Assembly: GCF_024267655.1 (NCBI RefSeq)
Contig: NZ_CP100595.1
Coordinates: 1-64,000, forward strand
DNA length: 64,000 bases
Reading direction: 5' to 3'
DNA from: Arcobacter roscoffensis
Lineage (GTDB): Bacteria > Campylobacterota > Campylobacteria > Campylobacterales > Arcobacteraceae
Shown: piece by piece, positions 1 through 11,294 of the stretch
How positions within the stretch are numbered: the stretch's first letter is position 1
How the letters are laid out: the number at the start of each line of letters is the position of its first letter
Position numbers and translations under genes: made by a program
Notes under the pieces: model-generated
Seen by the model: only the letters and a program-made list of their open reading frames with translations
Database searches by the model: none
What the model was told of the DNA's origin: nothing

Positions 1-1317
1 ATGACAAATAAAGATTTTTTAGCGCTTATTGAAAAAGAAGCAACATCTATTGATTATGATAGGTACTTAAAACAGTTAACATACAAGAAAATCTCATCTG
101 ATGAGAAGCTTGCTGTATTTGAAGTATCAAATAAATATGTAGCTTCATGGATAAAAAGTAAATTCACAGGACTTATTCAAAATTGCTTTGAGCAGTACGA
201 TGGTACAAAGCCTAAGGTAGAGATTAAAATAGCTGGTGAAAAAAAATCCAAAAAAGAGATTATAAAAGAGCAAGTACGAAATGAAACAGCAGAAAGTACT
301 ATACTAAATCCATCATATACATTTGATTCATTTGTAGTAGGACCATCTAACCAAATGGCCTATAATGCGTCACTTGCAGTATCAAACAAACCTGGAACAC
401 AGTATAATCCACTATTTATTTATGGGGGGACTGGTCTTGGAAAAACACACTTACTTCAAGCTGTTGGAAATGCTGCTATTGAAAAAGGTCAAACAGTTAT
501 CTATGTAACAATTGAGCAGTTTATGAATGACTTTACATTCTCAATTAAAAACAAAAATATGGAGCATTTTAGATCAAAATATAGAAAGTGTGATGTTCTA
601 CTAATAGATGATATTCAGTTCTTAAGTGGGAAAGAGCAAACTCAAGAAGAGTTCTTCCATACATTTAATGAACTACACAATGCAAAAAAGCAAATTGTAA
701 TGACAAGTGATAGACTTCCATCACAAATTGCAGGTTTAGTTGATAGACTAAAGTCTCGGTTTGAGTGGGGTTTAACAGCTGATATTCAAATTCCAGGACT
801 TGAAACAAAAATTGCAATTATTGAGAAAAAATCTGAGTTAAACGGTATTGCCTTAACAAGAGAGATTATTAACTTTATTGCTACGAACCTTGATAATTCT
901 ATTAGAGAAATAGAAGGAGTGCTTATTAGAATTAATGCAAGTGCTTCTTTATTAAATCAAGATATTACACTTGAGATGGTACAAGGTTTACTAAAAGAGC
1001 AAATAAAAGAGACAAAAGAGAATATTAAACTCCCTGACGTTATCGATATAGTCGCACGTGAGCTTAATATTAAACCAAGTGATATTAAATCTAAGAAAAG
1101 AACAGCAACTGTAGCAAATGCTAGAAGAGTTGTTATATATCTAGCAAGAGAGCTTACACATAACTCAATGCCTGATATTGCAAAGTTCTTAGGAATGAAA
1201 GATCACTCTTCAATTTCTCATAATATTAAGAAAGCAAATGAGTTAATTGAGAAAGATGAAAACTTTAAATTAATCATTGAAAATTTAAAGAATAAAATCA
1301 TAAATAAGGAGTGGTAA
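1..1317 (+). CDS. dnaA: Chromosomal replication initiator DnaA
   Basis: Initiator ATPase that binds DnaA boxes at oriC and opens the duplex. The 438-aa product has the usual four-domain layout: an N-terminal interaction domain, a variable linker around residues 75-100, an AAA+ core with Walker A GGTGLGKT at about 142-149 and Walker B LLIDDIQF near 200, and a C-terminal DNA-binding domain with DHSSISHNIKKA near 400. Length is normal for the family. It opens the window and is followed by a DnaA-box-bearing intergenic region and dnaN. Its own promoter lies outside the window. Confidence 0.98.
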   Translation: MTNKDFLALIEKEATSIDYDRYLKQLTYKKISSDEKLAVFEVSNKYVASWIKSKFTGLIQNCFEQYDGTKPKVEIKIAGEKKSKKEIIKEQVRNETAESTILNPSYTFDSFVVGPSNQMAYNASLAVSNKPGTQYNPLFIYGGTGLGKTHLLQAVGNAAIEKGQTVIYVTIEQFMNDFTFSIKNKNMEHFRSKYRKCDVLLIDDIQFLSGKEQTQEEFFHTFNELHNAKKQIVMTSDRLPSQIAGLVDRLKSRFEWGLTADIQIPGLETKIAIIEKKSELNGIALTREIINFIATNLDNSIREIEGVLIRINASASLLNQDITLEMVQGLLKEQIKETKENIKLPDVIDIVARELNIKPSDIKSKKRTATVANARRVVIYLARELTHNSMPDIAKFLGMKDHSSISHNIKKANELIEKDENFKLIIENLKNKIINKEW

Positions 1318-1487
1318 AAAGTAGTAAGAAAAAAAAGTTTCAAAGCAATGTGTGAAAAGGTGTGAATATTTCATTTCGTTATATCACATGAAAGTCTTTC
1401 GATACAGTCGTCGATTTGAAAGTGTTTTCATCTTTTCACACACACTACTACTTCCACTAAAGATATATAAATAATAGGAGATATAAA
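1318..1487. other. Putative oriC / DnaA-box cluster between dnaA and dnaN
   Basis: This 170-bp gap contains TGTGTGAAAAG at 1349-1359 and its exact reverse complement CTTTTCACACA at 1432-1442. A further box-like TGTGAATAT lies at 1361-1369. The TTCACA core fits DnaA boxes described for Campylobacterota. The 3' part (about 1459-1480) is very AT-rich and could serve as unwinding element. Calling this the functional origin is inference; the region upstream of dnaA is not visible and could also contain boxes. Confidence 0.55.
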
Positions 1488-2558
1488 ATGAGGTTTATAA
1501 TTACTAAAAATATCATTGAAAATGTAATAGCTTCAATGCAACCTTTTTTAGAAAAAAAAGATGCTAGTGCAATTACATCACATATATATTTAGAGATTGC
1601 AAATACAAAATTAATTTTAAAAGCTACTGATTATGAAATAGGATTAGAGTCTCATATCGATAGTATTAATGAAATAGAAGAAGGTAAGGCAACCGTAAAT
1701 GGTTCTAATTTACTTGGAATTATAAAAAGATTAAAAAATGAAGATATTATATTTGAAACTACAGGAAACAATCTTGTAATAAAACAAAACAAGTCTATAT
1801 TTAAATTACCAATGTATGATGCATCTGAATATCCTAATATGCTAAAAGATGAAAATCTTAATAAACTAGATATATCTACATTAAACTTTATTAATTCTAT
1901 TAGAAAAATAACACCAGCAGTTGATAACAATAATCCTAAGTTTGAATTAAATGGTGCACTAATAGATGTAAAAAATGATAAAATTAACTTTGTAGCAACA
2001 GATACTAGAAGACTAGCTATTTCTCATTTACAAAATATAGCAAATAATGAATCTCAATTTATTATCCCTAAAAAAGCTATTATTGAAATACAAAAACTTT
2101 TTATAGATGAAGCAAGTATCTCTTATGATGAAACAAATTTAGTAATACAAAATAGTAACTCTAAATTCTTTACAAAGTTAATTAATGGTAAATTCCCTGA
2201 TTATGAAAGAATTATACCTTCTAACTTAAAATATAGTTTATCATTACCAAAAAGTCAACTAGTAGAGTCAATCAAATTAGTTACATCACTATTTTCAAAT
2301 ATCAAAATTTCATTTACATCAAATGCAATTATATTTGAATCTTTAGATGAAGATAGTGAATCACAAACACAAATAGATATAAATTTAAATATTGAAGAAA
2401 ACTTCTATTTAGCAGTTAATGCAAAATATTTATTAGATTTCTTAAGTATGACAAACAATGAAAATGTTACTGTTGGATTTAATGAATCCAATTTACCATT
2501 CTACTTAGAAGATGAAAAATTCTTTACAATTGTAATGCCAATTGTTTTAGAAAAATAG
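1488..2558 (+). CDS. dnaN: DNA polymerase III subunit beta (sliding clamp)
   Basis: Ring-shaped processivity clamp of the replicase. The 356-aa protein has normal length and the diagnostic C-terminal end FFTIVMPIV, where the hydrophobic pocket for clamp-binding motifs lies. It starts at ATG after the SD-like AATAGGAG. Position between dnaA and gyrB is the classical replication-origin gene order. No terminator is visible before gyrB, so the two may be cotranscribed. Confidence 0.97.
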   Translation: MRFIITKNIIENVIASMQPFLEKKDASAITSHIYLEIANTKLILKATDYEIGLESHIDSINEIEEGKATVNGSNLLGIIKRLKNEDIIFETTGNNLVIKQNKSIFKLPMYDASEYPNMLKDENLNKLDISTLNFINSIRKITPAVDNNNPKFELNGALIDVKNDKINFVATDTRRLAISHLQNIANNESQFIIPKKAIIEIQKLFIDEASISYDETNLVIQNSNSKFFTKLINGKFPDYERIIPSNLKYSLSLPKSQLVESIKLVTSLFSNIKISFTSNAIIFESLDEDSESQTQIDINLNIEENFYLAVNAKYLLDFLSMTNNENVTVGFNESNLPFYLEDEKFFTIVMPIVLEK

Positions 2559-2604
2559 ATTTAAATATATAAAAAATAGAAATTAGAAATAAGGACAAAA
2601 ATAG

Positions 2605-4923
<2,319 letters not shown>

Positions 4924-4941
4924 TCTATTTAGAGACTAAAT

Positions 4942-4981
4942 AGAGACTTTTTTAAAAAGTCTCTAAAAAGTCTCCTTTTTT
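4942..4981 (+). terminator. Rho-independent terminator after gyrB
   Basis: AGAGACTTTTT (4942-4952) and AAAAAGTCTCT (4954-4964) form an 11-bp stem with a one-base centre. A second GTCTCC copy and a T-run follow at 4970-4981. It lies 18 bases past the gyrB stop. Confidence 0.8.
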
Positions 4982-5065
4982 AAAAATCTTACAATTTGAA
5001 ATAAAAAACCAATCATTTACTTTTTTAATATATAATTTCTTACATATTCAAAAAAAGGATTTAAT

Positions 5066-5476
5066 ATGAAGTTATGTGGAGTAGAATTAAAAGCAAATAA
5101 TGCAATTTTTTCGGTATTTGAGAAAAATGATGATGATATTATAATTTATATTGACCTAAAAATAAAAAAAATCACTTTAGATGATGATGAGTCAAGTGAA
5201 TGCGTAAAAGAGTTTACAAGTAAAGTAAATAGCTTTTTGCAAGAAAATCAAATAGAAAAACTATTTATTAAAAAAAGAGCAAAAAAAGGAAACTTTGCAG
5301 GTGGAGCTGTTACATTTAAAATGGAAGGACTTATTCAATTAAATAGCTTTTGCAAAACATCTTTAGTATCTTCTCAAAGTGTAAGTTCATTTGAGAAAAA
5401 AAATATGATTGAATTTCCGAATGAATTAAAAAAATATCAAGAAGGATCTTACCTTACTGTACTTGCAGCTGCCTAA
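5066..5476 (+). CDS. DUF3010 family protein
   Basis: Uncharacterised 136-aa soluble protein. I recognise the DUF3010 pattern: N-terminal LCGVELKANNAIF, then KKRAKKGNFAGGAVTFKMEG near residues 69-88, and a C-terminal YLTVLAAA. The family occurs in gammaproteobacteria and Campylobacterota with no function known to me. It has its own AAAAAGGA ribosome site and sits alone between the gyrB terminator and an AT-rich gap, so it is probably monocistronic. Confidence 0.65.
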   Translation: MKLCGVELKANNAIFSVFEKNDDDIIIYIDLKIKKITLDDDESSECVKEFTSKVNSFLQENQIEKLFIKKRAKKGNFAGGAVTFKMEGLIQLNSFCKTSLVSSQSVSSFEKKNMIEFPNELKKYQEGSYLTVLAAA

Positions 5477-5755
5477 AATGTTATCTAAATAGTTATGTTG
5501 AGTTTTTTTATTTTTCTAACTTGATACATAATACTTCTTTTTTTCAAATCTCAAGAAAACCTTTATAAAAAAACTAGAAACTTAAATTCTTTGAAATTTT
5601 TACTTAGTATTAAAACAAATGTTTAAATCATTAAATAAACACAATTAAAAACTTATAAAAATCACAAAAAGTTTATTTTTTATTGTTTTTATATTAATAA
5701 AACTTTAAACTTATGATATAATTTCACTCTTTATAGATAATTAAAGGAGACTCAC

Positions 5756-6082
5756 ATGGGACTTATTGGTAAAACAATAGATGAATTAATAGACCTAGCA
5801 AATAGTACTACAAATCTAAGAGAAATGTTATTTTTAGTAAAAAACCCTTCTATGAATGTAAGAAGAGCTCTAGCAAGAAATAGAAATTTATATGATGAAG
5901 TATTAAATACACTATTATATGATCCCGTTGAAAATGTTTCTTATATAGCTTCAAAACATCCAAACATTAAAGAAAAAAGAGAATTTGATAATCCAAGACC
6001 TTGTGTTACTTGCAATAAGGATGAAAAAAACTTAAATTGTAAGGACTGTGTACTTCTAACAAGTTATTACACAAGCCAATAA
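5756..6082 (+). CDS. Hypothetical protein with HEAT-like repeats and a Cys4 motif
   Basis: 108 aa, not recognised as a named family. The first two thirds contain two to three short helical repeats of the type LVKNPSMNVRRALARNRNL / LLYDPVENVSYIASKHPN, similar to leucine-rich-variant or HEAT repeats. The C-terminus carries CVTCNKDEKNLNCKDC, a probable zinc or metal site made of two CxxC pairs. It starts at ATG after AAAGGAG. A TATAAT box at 5717-5722 (extended -10, TG upstream) is a plausible promoter. Role unknown; a protein-interaction adaptor is possible. Confidence 0.6.
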   Translation: MGLIGKTIDELIDLANSTTNLREMLFLVKNPSMNVRRALARNRNLYDEVLNTLLYDPVENVSYIASKHPNIKEKREFDNPRPCVTCNKDEKNLNCKDCVLLTSYYTSQ

Positions 6083-6092
6083 GTTTTGAGAG

Positions 6093-6122
6093 TTAGATAA
6101 AACACCTAAGTGTTTTATCTAA
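6093..6122. terminator. Bidirectional hairpin between convergent genes
   Basis: TTAGATAAAACAC (6093-6105), loop CTAA, GTGTTTTATCTAA (6110-6122): a perfect 13-bp stem between the stops of a plus-strand and a minus-strand gene. It probably serves both; U-runs are short. Confidence 0.7.
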
Positions 6123-6124
6123 AA

Positions 6125-7141
6125 TTAGTTAGCAGGGTTTAAAACGCTAGCAACTTTTTCAGTGTGAGAGAAGATTCTTCCTCTTTTTCTTATGATATTA
6201 TTTACAATATGATATCCGTGATTTAAAGCGATTGCAATAGATCCACCTGATTTAAATGCAATATCACCAGCAACATATACACATTTTGCAGAAGTTTCTT
6301 GGTGCTCATCGAAGATCGGTTGGTTGTTTTCATTTACTTCTACACCACACGACTTTAAGAAGTCAACAGGAGTTGTTCCACCAATTGCGTAAATTACTCT
6401 ATCATAAAGTACTGAAAAACCATCATTAAAGTTTACTTTTACTTTTCCTGAATCATTTTCTAATGATTCAATATCAGTATTCATTCTAAGTCTTAATTTC
6501 TCTTCACCATGGTATTTATGTAAAATCTCTTCATTTGTTTCATTTAATCTTGAAAATTCTGCTTTTCTATAAACCATAGTTACATTATTGCTTTGATCAG
6601 CTAAGTCATAAGCATATTCAGCAGCAGAGTTTCCACCACCAACAACTAAAATTTTCTCATTTGAAGAACATTTGTCAAGGTTAAAGTTAACATTTGCTTT
6701 AATTGATGGAGGGATTTTGTATGATGGTTTATTAGGTTTACCCATTTTTCCAATAGAAATTACTGCATTTCTAGATTTTACTAGTCCAGAACTAGTATGA
6801 ATGTATAATAAGTCATCAGTCTCTCTTACAATCTTTTCAACTTCTGTATTAAACATCGAGTCAATTTTCTCACTATCTAATAAATCATCAAAGTAATCAA
6901 GTGTTGTTTCTTTTGTTCCATCGTAAAAATCAACATTTCCTTGAAGTTGTGTTACTTGACCTTTATAATCTTTATCTACTCTTTTATTGTCTTTATAAAA
7001 TTTTCTAATAGTATTTGAGTGATTATCTGTTTTTTCAATTAGTAATATCTCCCCAATTTTATGAGCTGAAGCTTCAATAGCAGTACCAATACCACCAGGA
7101 CCTCCACCGATAATTACAATGTCATATATTTTTTGTTCCAT
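6125..7141 (-). CDS. Thioredoxin-reductase-like FAD/NAD(P) oxidoreductase
   Basis: Two-nucleotide-binding flavoprotein of 338 aa. N-terminal FAD Rossmann motif IVIIGGGPGGIGTA (about 8-21), central NAD(P) motif VVGGGNSAAEYA near 165-176, and C-terminal VYVAGDIAFKSGGSIAIALNHGY, the second FAD contact. No redox-active CxxC of true thioredoxin reductases is present, so it belongs to the YpdA-like or ferredoxin reductase-like branch. Substrate unknown. The start follows GAAGGTAAT on the minus strand and the gene ends at the shared hairpin. Confidence 0.8.
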   Translation of the reverse strand: MEQKIYDIVIIGGGPGGIGTAIEASAHKIGEILLIEKTDNHSNTIRKFYKDNKRVDKDYKGQVTQLQGNVDFYDGTKETTLDYFDDLLDSEKIDSMFNTEVEKIVRETDDLLYIHTSSGLVKSRNAVISIGKMGKPNKPSYKIPPSIKANVNFNLDKCSSNEKILVVGGGNSAAEYAYDLADQSNNVTMVYRKAEFSRLNETNEEILHKYHGEEKLRLRMNTDIESLENDSGKVKVNFNDGFSVLYDRVIYAIGGTTPVDFLKSCGVEVNENNQPIFDEHQETSAKCVYVAGDIAFKSGGSIAIALNHGYHIVNNIIRKRGRIFSHTEKVASVLNPAN

Positions 7142-7261
7142 ATTACCTTCTTATAGTTTTTATATTTTGTTAGTTTTATAGCATAAGTATAGCGATTATA
7201 CTTAAATATGAATTATTATTCAATAAACAATTAAATATGCTAACTATAAGAAAGTTATTAT

Positions 7262-7945
7262 TTAGAACTTACCATTACTATTTTGCCATTTATCTTTTGG
7301 TAAAATTTCTTCTTTAATTTTCCAACTTTTTTCAATTTTGTTTCTTTTTACAAAAAACAGTTCATAAAGTGCAATCTCTTTATCTATTGAATTTGTTTCA
7401 TTTACTGCTAAAACAAACTCACCTTGACCTAACAATAGATGATTTCTTCCATACTTTTTATTTTTGATATGTTTTTTTACAATATCTTTATTTGATTTTG
7501 TTTTTTCAATATCTTTTATAGTTGTAGGAAAGTTATTTATTAAATCTTTATTTTTTATACTTTCAATATTATCCCAGTGTTCTACCATTAAGCCATTCTC
7601 AAACCTAAAAATATCAATTATATGAGAATAACTATTTTCATATCTCGACAAACTTTGAGCTACAACATAATTATTGTCCTCAAATACTCTTATTACTTTT
7701 GTTTCGATATCTTTGCCTTTTAGGTAATCTAAATACCCAACTAATCCATTTTTCCCATTTGCTGCTTGTAAATTATGTTGAATGTACTTTTTGTCATTTA
7801 CATATTTTAATACACTTCTATCTTGATTTTTATTGAAAGCTTTTTCTAAAACTAAAACTGTTTTTTCTTTGTTTGATAAGTCACTTGCTAAAGTGTTTAT
7901 TCCTATAATTAAAAGGAAAATTGTTAATAAATTTTTTAATTTCAT
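7262..7945 (-). CDS. SnoaL-like (NTF2 fold) exported protein
   Basis: 227 aa with a hydrophobic N-terminus (LLTIFLLIIGINTLAS) that looks like a signal peptide. The body from about residue 30 to 130 resembles the SnoaL/NTF2-like family: FNKNQDRSVLKYVNDKKYIQHN and VEHWDNIE. Such proteins are known as predicted ester-cyclase-like enzymes, but function here is unknown. It starts after AGGAG and lies directly downstream of an AraC-family gene on the same strand, which may control it. Confidence 0.65.
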   Translation of the reverse strand: MKLKNLLTIFLLIIGINTLASDLSNKEKTVLVLEKAFNKNQDRSVLKYVNDKKYIQHNLQAANGKNGLVGYLDYLKGKDIETKVIRVFEDNNYVVAQSLSRYENSYSHIIDIFRFENGLMVEHWDNIESIKNKDLINNFPTTIKDIEKTKSNKDIVKKHIKNKKYGRNHLLLGQGEFVLAVNETNSIDKEIALYELFFVKRNKIEKSWKIKEEILPKDKWQNSNGKF

Positions 7946-8035
7946 TTTTTACTCCTGTGGTAATTTTAAGTAATTATATACCTATTAGAATTGATAATAA
8001 AGGTTAAAAATGATTTAAAAATGGTAAAAATCGAA

Positions 8036-8890
8036 CTAGATACTATGACTTTGCCTAAAAACACTAGGAGAAATATTGGTATGCTTTTTAAAATATTTTA
8101 CAAAATTTGTAGTTTCTATAAAACCTAATTCATATGAAATCTCTTTTATAGCTTTGTTTGTGCTTATAAGTCTTCTTTTTGCTTCTAAGATTATGTAGTT
8201 GTCAATTATCTGTTTTGTATTTAGTTTTGAATGCTCTTTACATATAACATTTAGGTGTTTTGGTGTGATTTTTAATAAATCACTATAAAAGTTCACGCTT
8301 CTGTTTTTATTGTAATTATTATAAAGATGGTTTTTAAATTTATTATATATCAGTGTATATTTTTCATTTATATTTGCTAGGTTTTGTTTTGAGATATCCT
8401 CTTGAGCTTTTAAAATTATATAGTTAAATAAGCTACTATTGAGTTTCTCTTTATATAAAGAATTATTTTTATAGTCTTTATAAAGTTCTTCAAATAAGAA
8501 TTTATATTTTGAAGACGCCTTTGCTAAAATTGAGGGTTTAAGAAGTATATTAAACATAGATTTTTCTAAATTTAGTAGGTTTCTTTTTAAAAACTCATCA
8601 GTAAGAAGTATCACGTAACCTTCATAGTTTGCTGTTTTACTAAAACTATGAACTTGATCTTTTGATAAAAAAAGTAAAGTATTATCTTCAATTTTATAGT
8701 TTTTAAAATCAATAAAGTGATAATCATTTGATTTTGTAAAGTATAAGATATGATAAAACTTTATTCTATGAGGTTTTGTCATAAAGTGAGTATTTAAATC
8801 TATATTTTTAAATAACTCATTAAAACTTGCTATTTCAAAGCCATAATCTTTTAAACTATCCAAAAACTCTACTTCTAGTAATTCTTCCAT
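8036..8890 (-). CDS. AraC-family transcriptional regulator
   Basis: 284 aa. The C-terminal ~100 residues contain two helix-turn-helix motifs, with the second matching the AraC signature: IKEISYELGFIETTNFVKYFKKHTNISPSVFR. The N-terminal ~150 residues resemble a cupin-type sensing domain (HFIDFKNYKIEDNTLLFLSKDQVHSF). It is divergent from queF and upstream of the SnoaL-like gene, the likeliest target. The inducer cannot be read from sequence. Confidence 0.85.
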   Translation of the reverse strand: MEELLEVEFLDSLKDYGFEIASFNELFKNIDLNTHFMTKPHRIKFYHILYFTKSNDYHFIDFKNYKIEDNTLLFLSKDQVHSFSKTANYEGYVILLTDEFLKRNLLNLEKSMFNILLKPSILAKASSKYKFLFEELYKDYKNNSLYKEKLNSSLFNYIILKAQEDISKQNLANINEKYTLIYNKFKNHLYNNYNKNRSVNFYSDLLKITPKHLNVICKEHSKLNTKQIIDNYIILEAKRRLISTNKAIKEISYELGFIETTNFVKYFKKHTNISPSVFRQSHSI

Positions 8891-8995
8891 ATTTTATTTT
8901 AATGTATAAATACTTCATTTTTCATTTGTACTAAACATGTAAGGGATTTTTAGATAAAATGGCCTAAAATAAAGATATGAAAGGTTATAAAACAT

Positions 8996-9379
8996 ATGGA
9001 AATGAAATATGGTGAAAAAGAGATTATTGAGTTTGATATTAATAATGAAGAGAATTTTTGGCCTAACACAAATGATAAAAATTATATTATAGATATTGAG
9101 TTACCAGAATTTATGGCAAAGTGTCCAAGAAGTGGATATCCTGATTTTGCTACAATAAAACTTCAATATACACCGAATAAAAAAGTTATTGAATTAAAAG
9201 CATTAAAAATTTATATTAATACTTTCATGTATAGAGAAGTTTCTCATGAAAACTCTGCAAATGAAATTTTTGATACACTTTTCGAAAACTTACAGCCAAA
9301 ATGGATGAAGGTTATTGCAGATTTTAAACCAAGAGGAAATGTACATACAGTTATTGAAATTGACAGTGCAAAAATGTAA
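8996..9379 (+). CDS. queF: NADPH-dependent 7-cyano-7-deazaguanine reductase
   Basis: Reduces preQ0 to preQ1 in queuosine tRNA modification, in the cytoplasm. 127 aa, the short monodomain type. It contains the catalytic cysteine in KCPRSGYPDFATI (near residue 42) and the NADPH motif ELKALKIYINTFMYREVSHEN (near 63-83). Start ATG 8996 follows AAAGG. No preQ1 riboswitch was recognised upstream. Confidence 0.93.
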   Translation: MEMKYGEKEIIEFDINNEENFWPNTNDKNYIIDIELPEFMAKCPRSGYPDFATIKLQYTPNKKVIELKALKIYINTFMYREVSHENSANEIFDTLFENLQPKWMKVIADFKPRGNVHTVIEIDSAKM

Positions 9380-9390
9380 GGACTTATACC

Positions 9391-10065
9391 TTGGAAAGAT
9401 TAGTTACTACCTCACAAGCGGCTCAAATTTTGGGTCTTTCTTTACAAGGTGTACACTATAGAATAAAAAAAGAACAATTAAAATCTATCAAAAAATCAGG
9501 TAGAACTTATGTTTATATAAGTGATGAGATGGAAAGAGCTGCTTCAACAAACAAAGTAAATGTTCAAGCAGTTCAAACTCCAAATACTACTAATAACTCA
9601 CAGACTCAAAAAGAAAATGAAGAGCATATACAATCTATTATAGAAGTAAAAAATGAACAAATTTTGCTTTTAAAAGACTCTATGAAATGGATGAAAAAGC
9701 AATATAAGTCAGAAATAAACAGATTAGAAAAAAATCAAAAAAGAATTGTAAAGGTGTTTAATTCAGAAATAAAGCTACTCCAAGGTGCTTTTAATGAAAT
9801 GAGAACTATTTATAAAAATCAACCTGCACAAATTCAAAATATTCAAGCTTCTCAAACACAGCAAGAACAAAATATTGAAAATAAAGATTTAAATCTTATG
9901 ACACTACAAGAGTTTTCAGTTCTTATGAAAAAGTATAATAAAACTCAAAAAGAGATAAAAATTATAATATTTAAAGCCATTCAAGATGGTGATAATAGGT
10001 TTATTTATAATAAAAGAGATAAAAAACTTCTAATTTTAAAATCAGATTTCCAAGATTTAGTGTAA
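9391..10065 (+). CDS. Excisionase/MerR-like DNA-binding protein with coiled coil
   Basis: 224 aa from a TTG start 11 bases after queF, with GTAAGGAC as ribosome site. The N-terminal 45 residues form a helix-turn-helix of the excisionase/MerR type (TTSQAAQILGLSLQGVHYRIKKEQ) ending in YVYISDEM. Residues about 80-140 are a Lys/Glu-rich coiled coil, followed by a Gln-rich linker and a C-terminal domain (about 170-224) of unknown type. Probably a local regulator or nucleoid-associated factor; function unknown. Confidence 0.65.
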   Translation: MERLVTTSQAAQILGLSLQGVHYRIKKEQLKSIKKSGRTYVYISDEMERAASTNKVNVQAVQTPNTTNNSQTQKENEEHIQSIIEVKNEQILLLKDSMKWMKKQYKSEINRLEKNQKRIVKVFNSEIKLLQGAFNEMRTIYKNQPAQIQNIQASQTQQEQNIENKDLNLMTLQEFSVLMKKYNKTQKEIKIIIFKAIQDGDNRFIYNKRDKKLLILKSDFQDLV

Positions 10066-10104
10066 ATTTAGTAAATAAATTGTTATTAGATTTTGTGATA
10101 GTGC

Positions 10105-10134
10105 AAAAAAAAAGAGTACTTTAAAAAAGTACTC
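10105..10134 (-). terminator. Intrinsic terminator of the SRP RNA gene
   Basis: On the minus strand GAGTACTTT and AAAGTACTC (10134-10126, 10122-10114) pair as a 9-bp stem, followed by nine T residues (10113-10105). The stem base shares three bases with the end of the SRP RNA helix. Confidence 0.9.
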
Positions 10135-10234
10135 TTCTCCAGATACCCAAACACACCACTAAGAGAGGTGCCTTGCTATGTTCCCATCCTGGGGCGTTAT
10201 CTCAACATAATGATTGTAAGGGTCTAAAGAAGAG
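10132..10234 (-). ncRNA. ffs: Signal recognition particle RNA (4.5S-type)
   Basis: Small bacterial SRP RNA of about 103 nt that binds Ffh and targets nascent membrane proteins. On the minus strand the conserved domain IV is visible at 10191-10174: CAGG, ATG, the GGAA tetraloop, CAT, AGCA. The ends close as a long helix: CTCTTCT pairs with AGAAGAG, TTAGA with TCTGG, CCC with GGG, and GAGA...GCC with GGC...TCTC. A strong terminator follows. Exact ends are estimated from pairing. Confidence 0.9.
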
Positions 10235-10379
10235 CACTCAAAATATTTGAAATATTCTCAGTGTTCCTCTTTGTGAAACGAAATTATACTAAAATAAACT
10301 TTAACTTTTTATAAATTAATTTTTTTATTTGGAATAACAGATATAATTTCAAAAAAATTTCATATAAAAAGTATAAAAA

Positions 10380-11294
10380 TTGACAAATAATTTTAATTTA
10401 ATCGGTATTTTATCGCTTGTTTTTGCGATGTTTATTTGGGGAAGTTCATTTATTGCTTTAAAAGCTGCTATGGATGACTTAGCACCTTTTACTGTAATCT
10501 TTATTAGAATGCTTGCAGCTTCTTTATGTTTTGTTTACTTCATAAAAAGTTTTTTGAAGTATGATTTTACAAAAAAAGATATAAAGTTTATTTTGCTATT
10601 AGCTATTTTTGAGCCATGCTTGTATTTTATTTTTGAGGCTAAGGCTTTACAGCTCACATCTGCTTCTCAAGCAGGAATGATTGCATCACTTATGCCTTTA
10701 ATTACTGCAATGGCAGCTGGATATTTCCTAAAAGAGATTATTACAAGAAAACTTATTTTAGGTTCAGCTTTAGCAATGATTGGAGTTGTGAGTTTAAGTG
10801 TTAATGCTACTACTAGTGCTAGTGCACCAAATCCTCTATTAGGAAACTTTTTAGAGCTATTAGCTATGAGTTGTGCAGCAGGATATACTATAGTTGCAAG
10901 ATATTTAACCCATAAGTTTTCAGCTCTTTTTATTACAGCCATTCAAGCATTTATTGGAGCAATATTTTTCTTTCCTTTCTTTATTTACGAGTATTTTAAT
11001 ACTCCTATGGTATTCTCAGTTGAGGCTTTAAGTTGGACTTTATATCTAGGTGTTGTTGTAACTTTAGGTGGTTATGGCTTATATAATTTCGCTTTAACAA
11101 AACTAGAAGCTTCAAAAACAGCAGTTTTTGTAAATTTAATTCCTATTTTTACTTTGCTTTTAGCTTATATAATTTTAGGAGAAAAATTAACTAATTTTGA
11201 ACTTACAGCTTCAGCTGTAATTTTAGCAGGTGTTATACTTTCGCAAATGCCACCTATGAAAATGCCTAAAATTAGAAGGAAGAAAAAAATCTAA
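10380..11294 (+). CDS. DMT-family (EamA) transporter
   Basis: Inner-membrane drug/metabolite transporter of 304 aa with about ten hydrophobic segments in two EamA repeats. The first starts with LSLVFAMFIWGSSFIALKAA, the second with LLAMSCAAGYTIVARYLTHKFS. Substrate unknown. The start is TTG 10380; an internal ATG at codon 17 would cut the first membrane segment, so TTG is preferred. It overlaps the next gene by one base, implying translational coupling. Confidence 0.82.
   Translation: MTNNFNLIGILSLVFAMFIWGSSFIALKAAMDDLAPFTVIFIRMLAASLCFVYFIKSFLKYDFTKKDIKFILLLAIFEPCLYFIFEAKALQLTSASQAGMIASLMPLITAMAAGYFLKEIITRKLILGSALAMIGVVSLSVNATTSASAPNPLLGNFLELLAMSCAAGYTIVARYLTHKFSALFITAIQAFIGAIFFFPFFIYEYFNTPMVFSVEALSWTLYLGVVVTLGGYGLYNFALTKLEASKTAVFVNLIPIFTLLLAYIILGEKLTNFELTASAVILAGVILSQMPPMKMPKIRRKKKI

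Noticed and set aside
5477-5755. Gene in the 279-base gap after the DUF3010 gene
   Set aside because: Very AT-rich, many stops in all frames, no ribosome site with a continuing ORF; only a TATAAT box for the next gene is seen.
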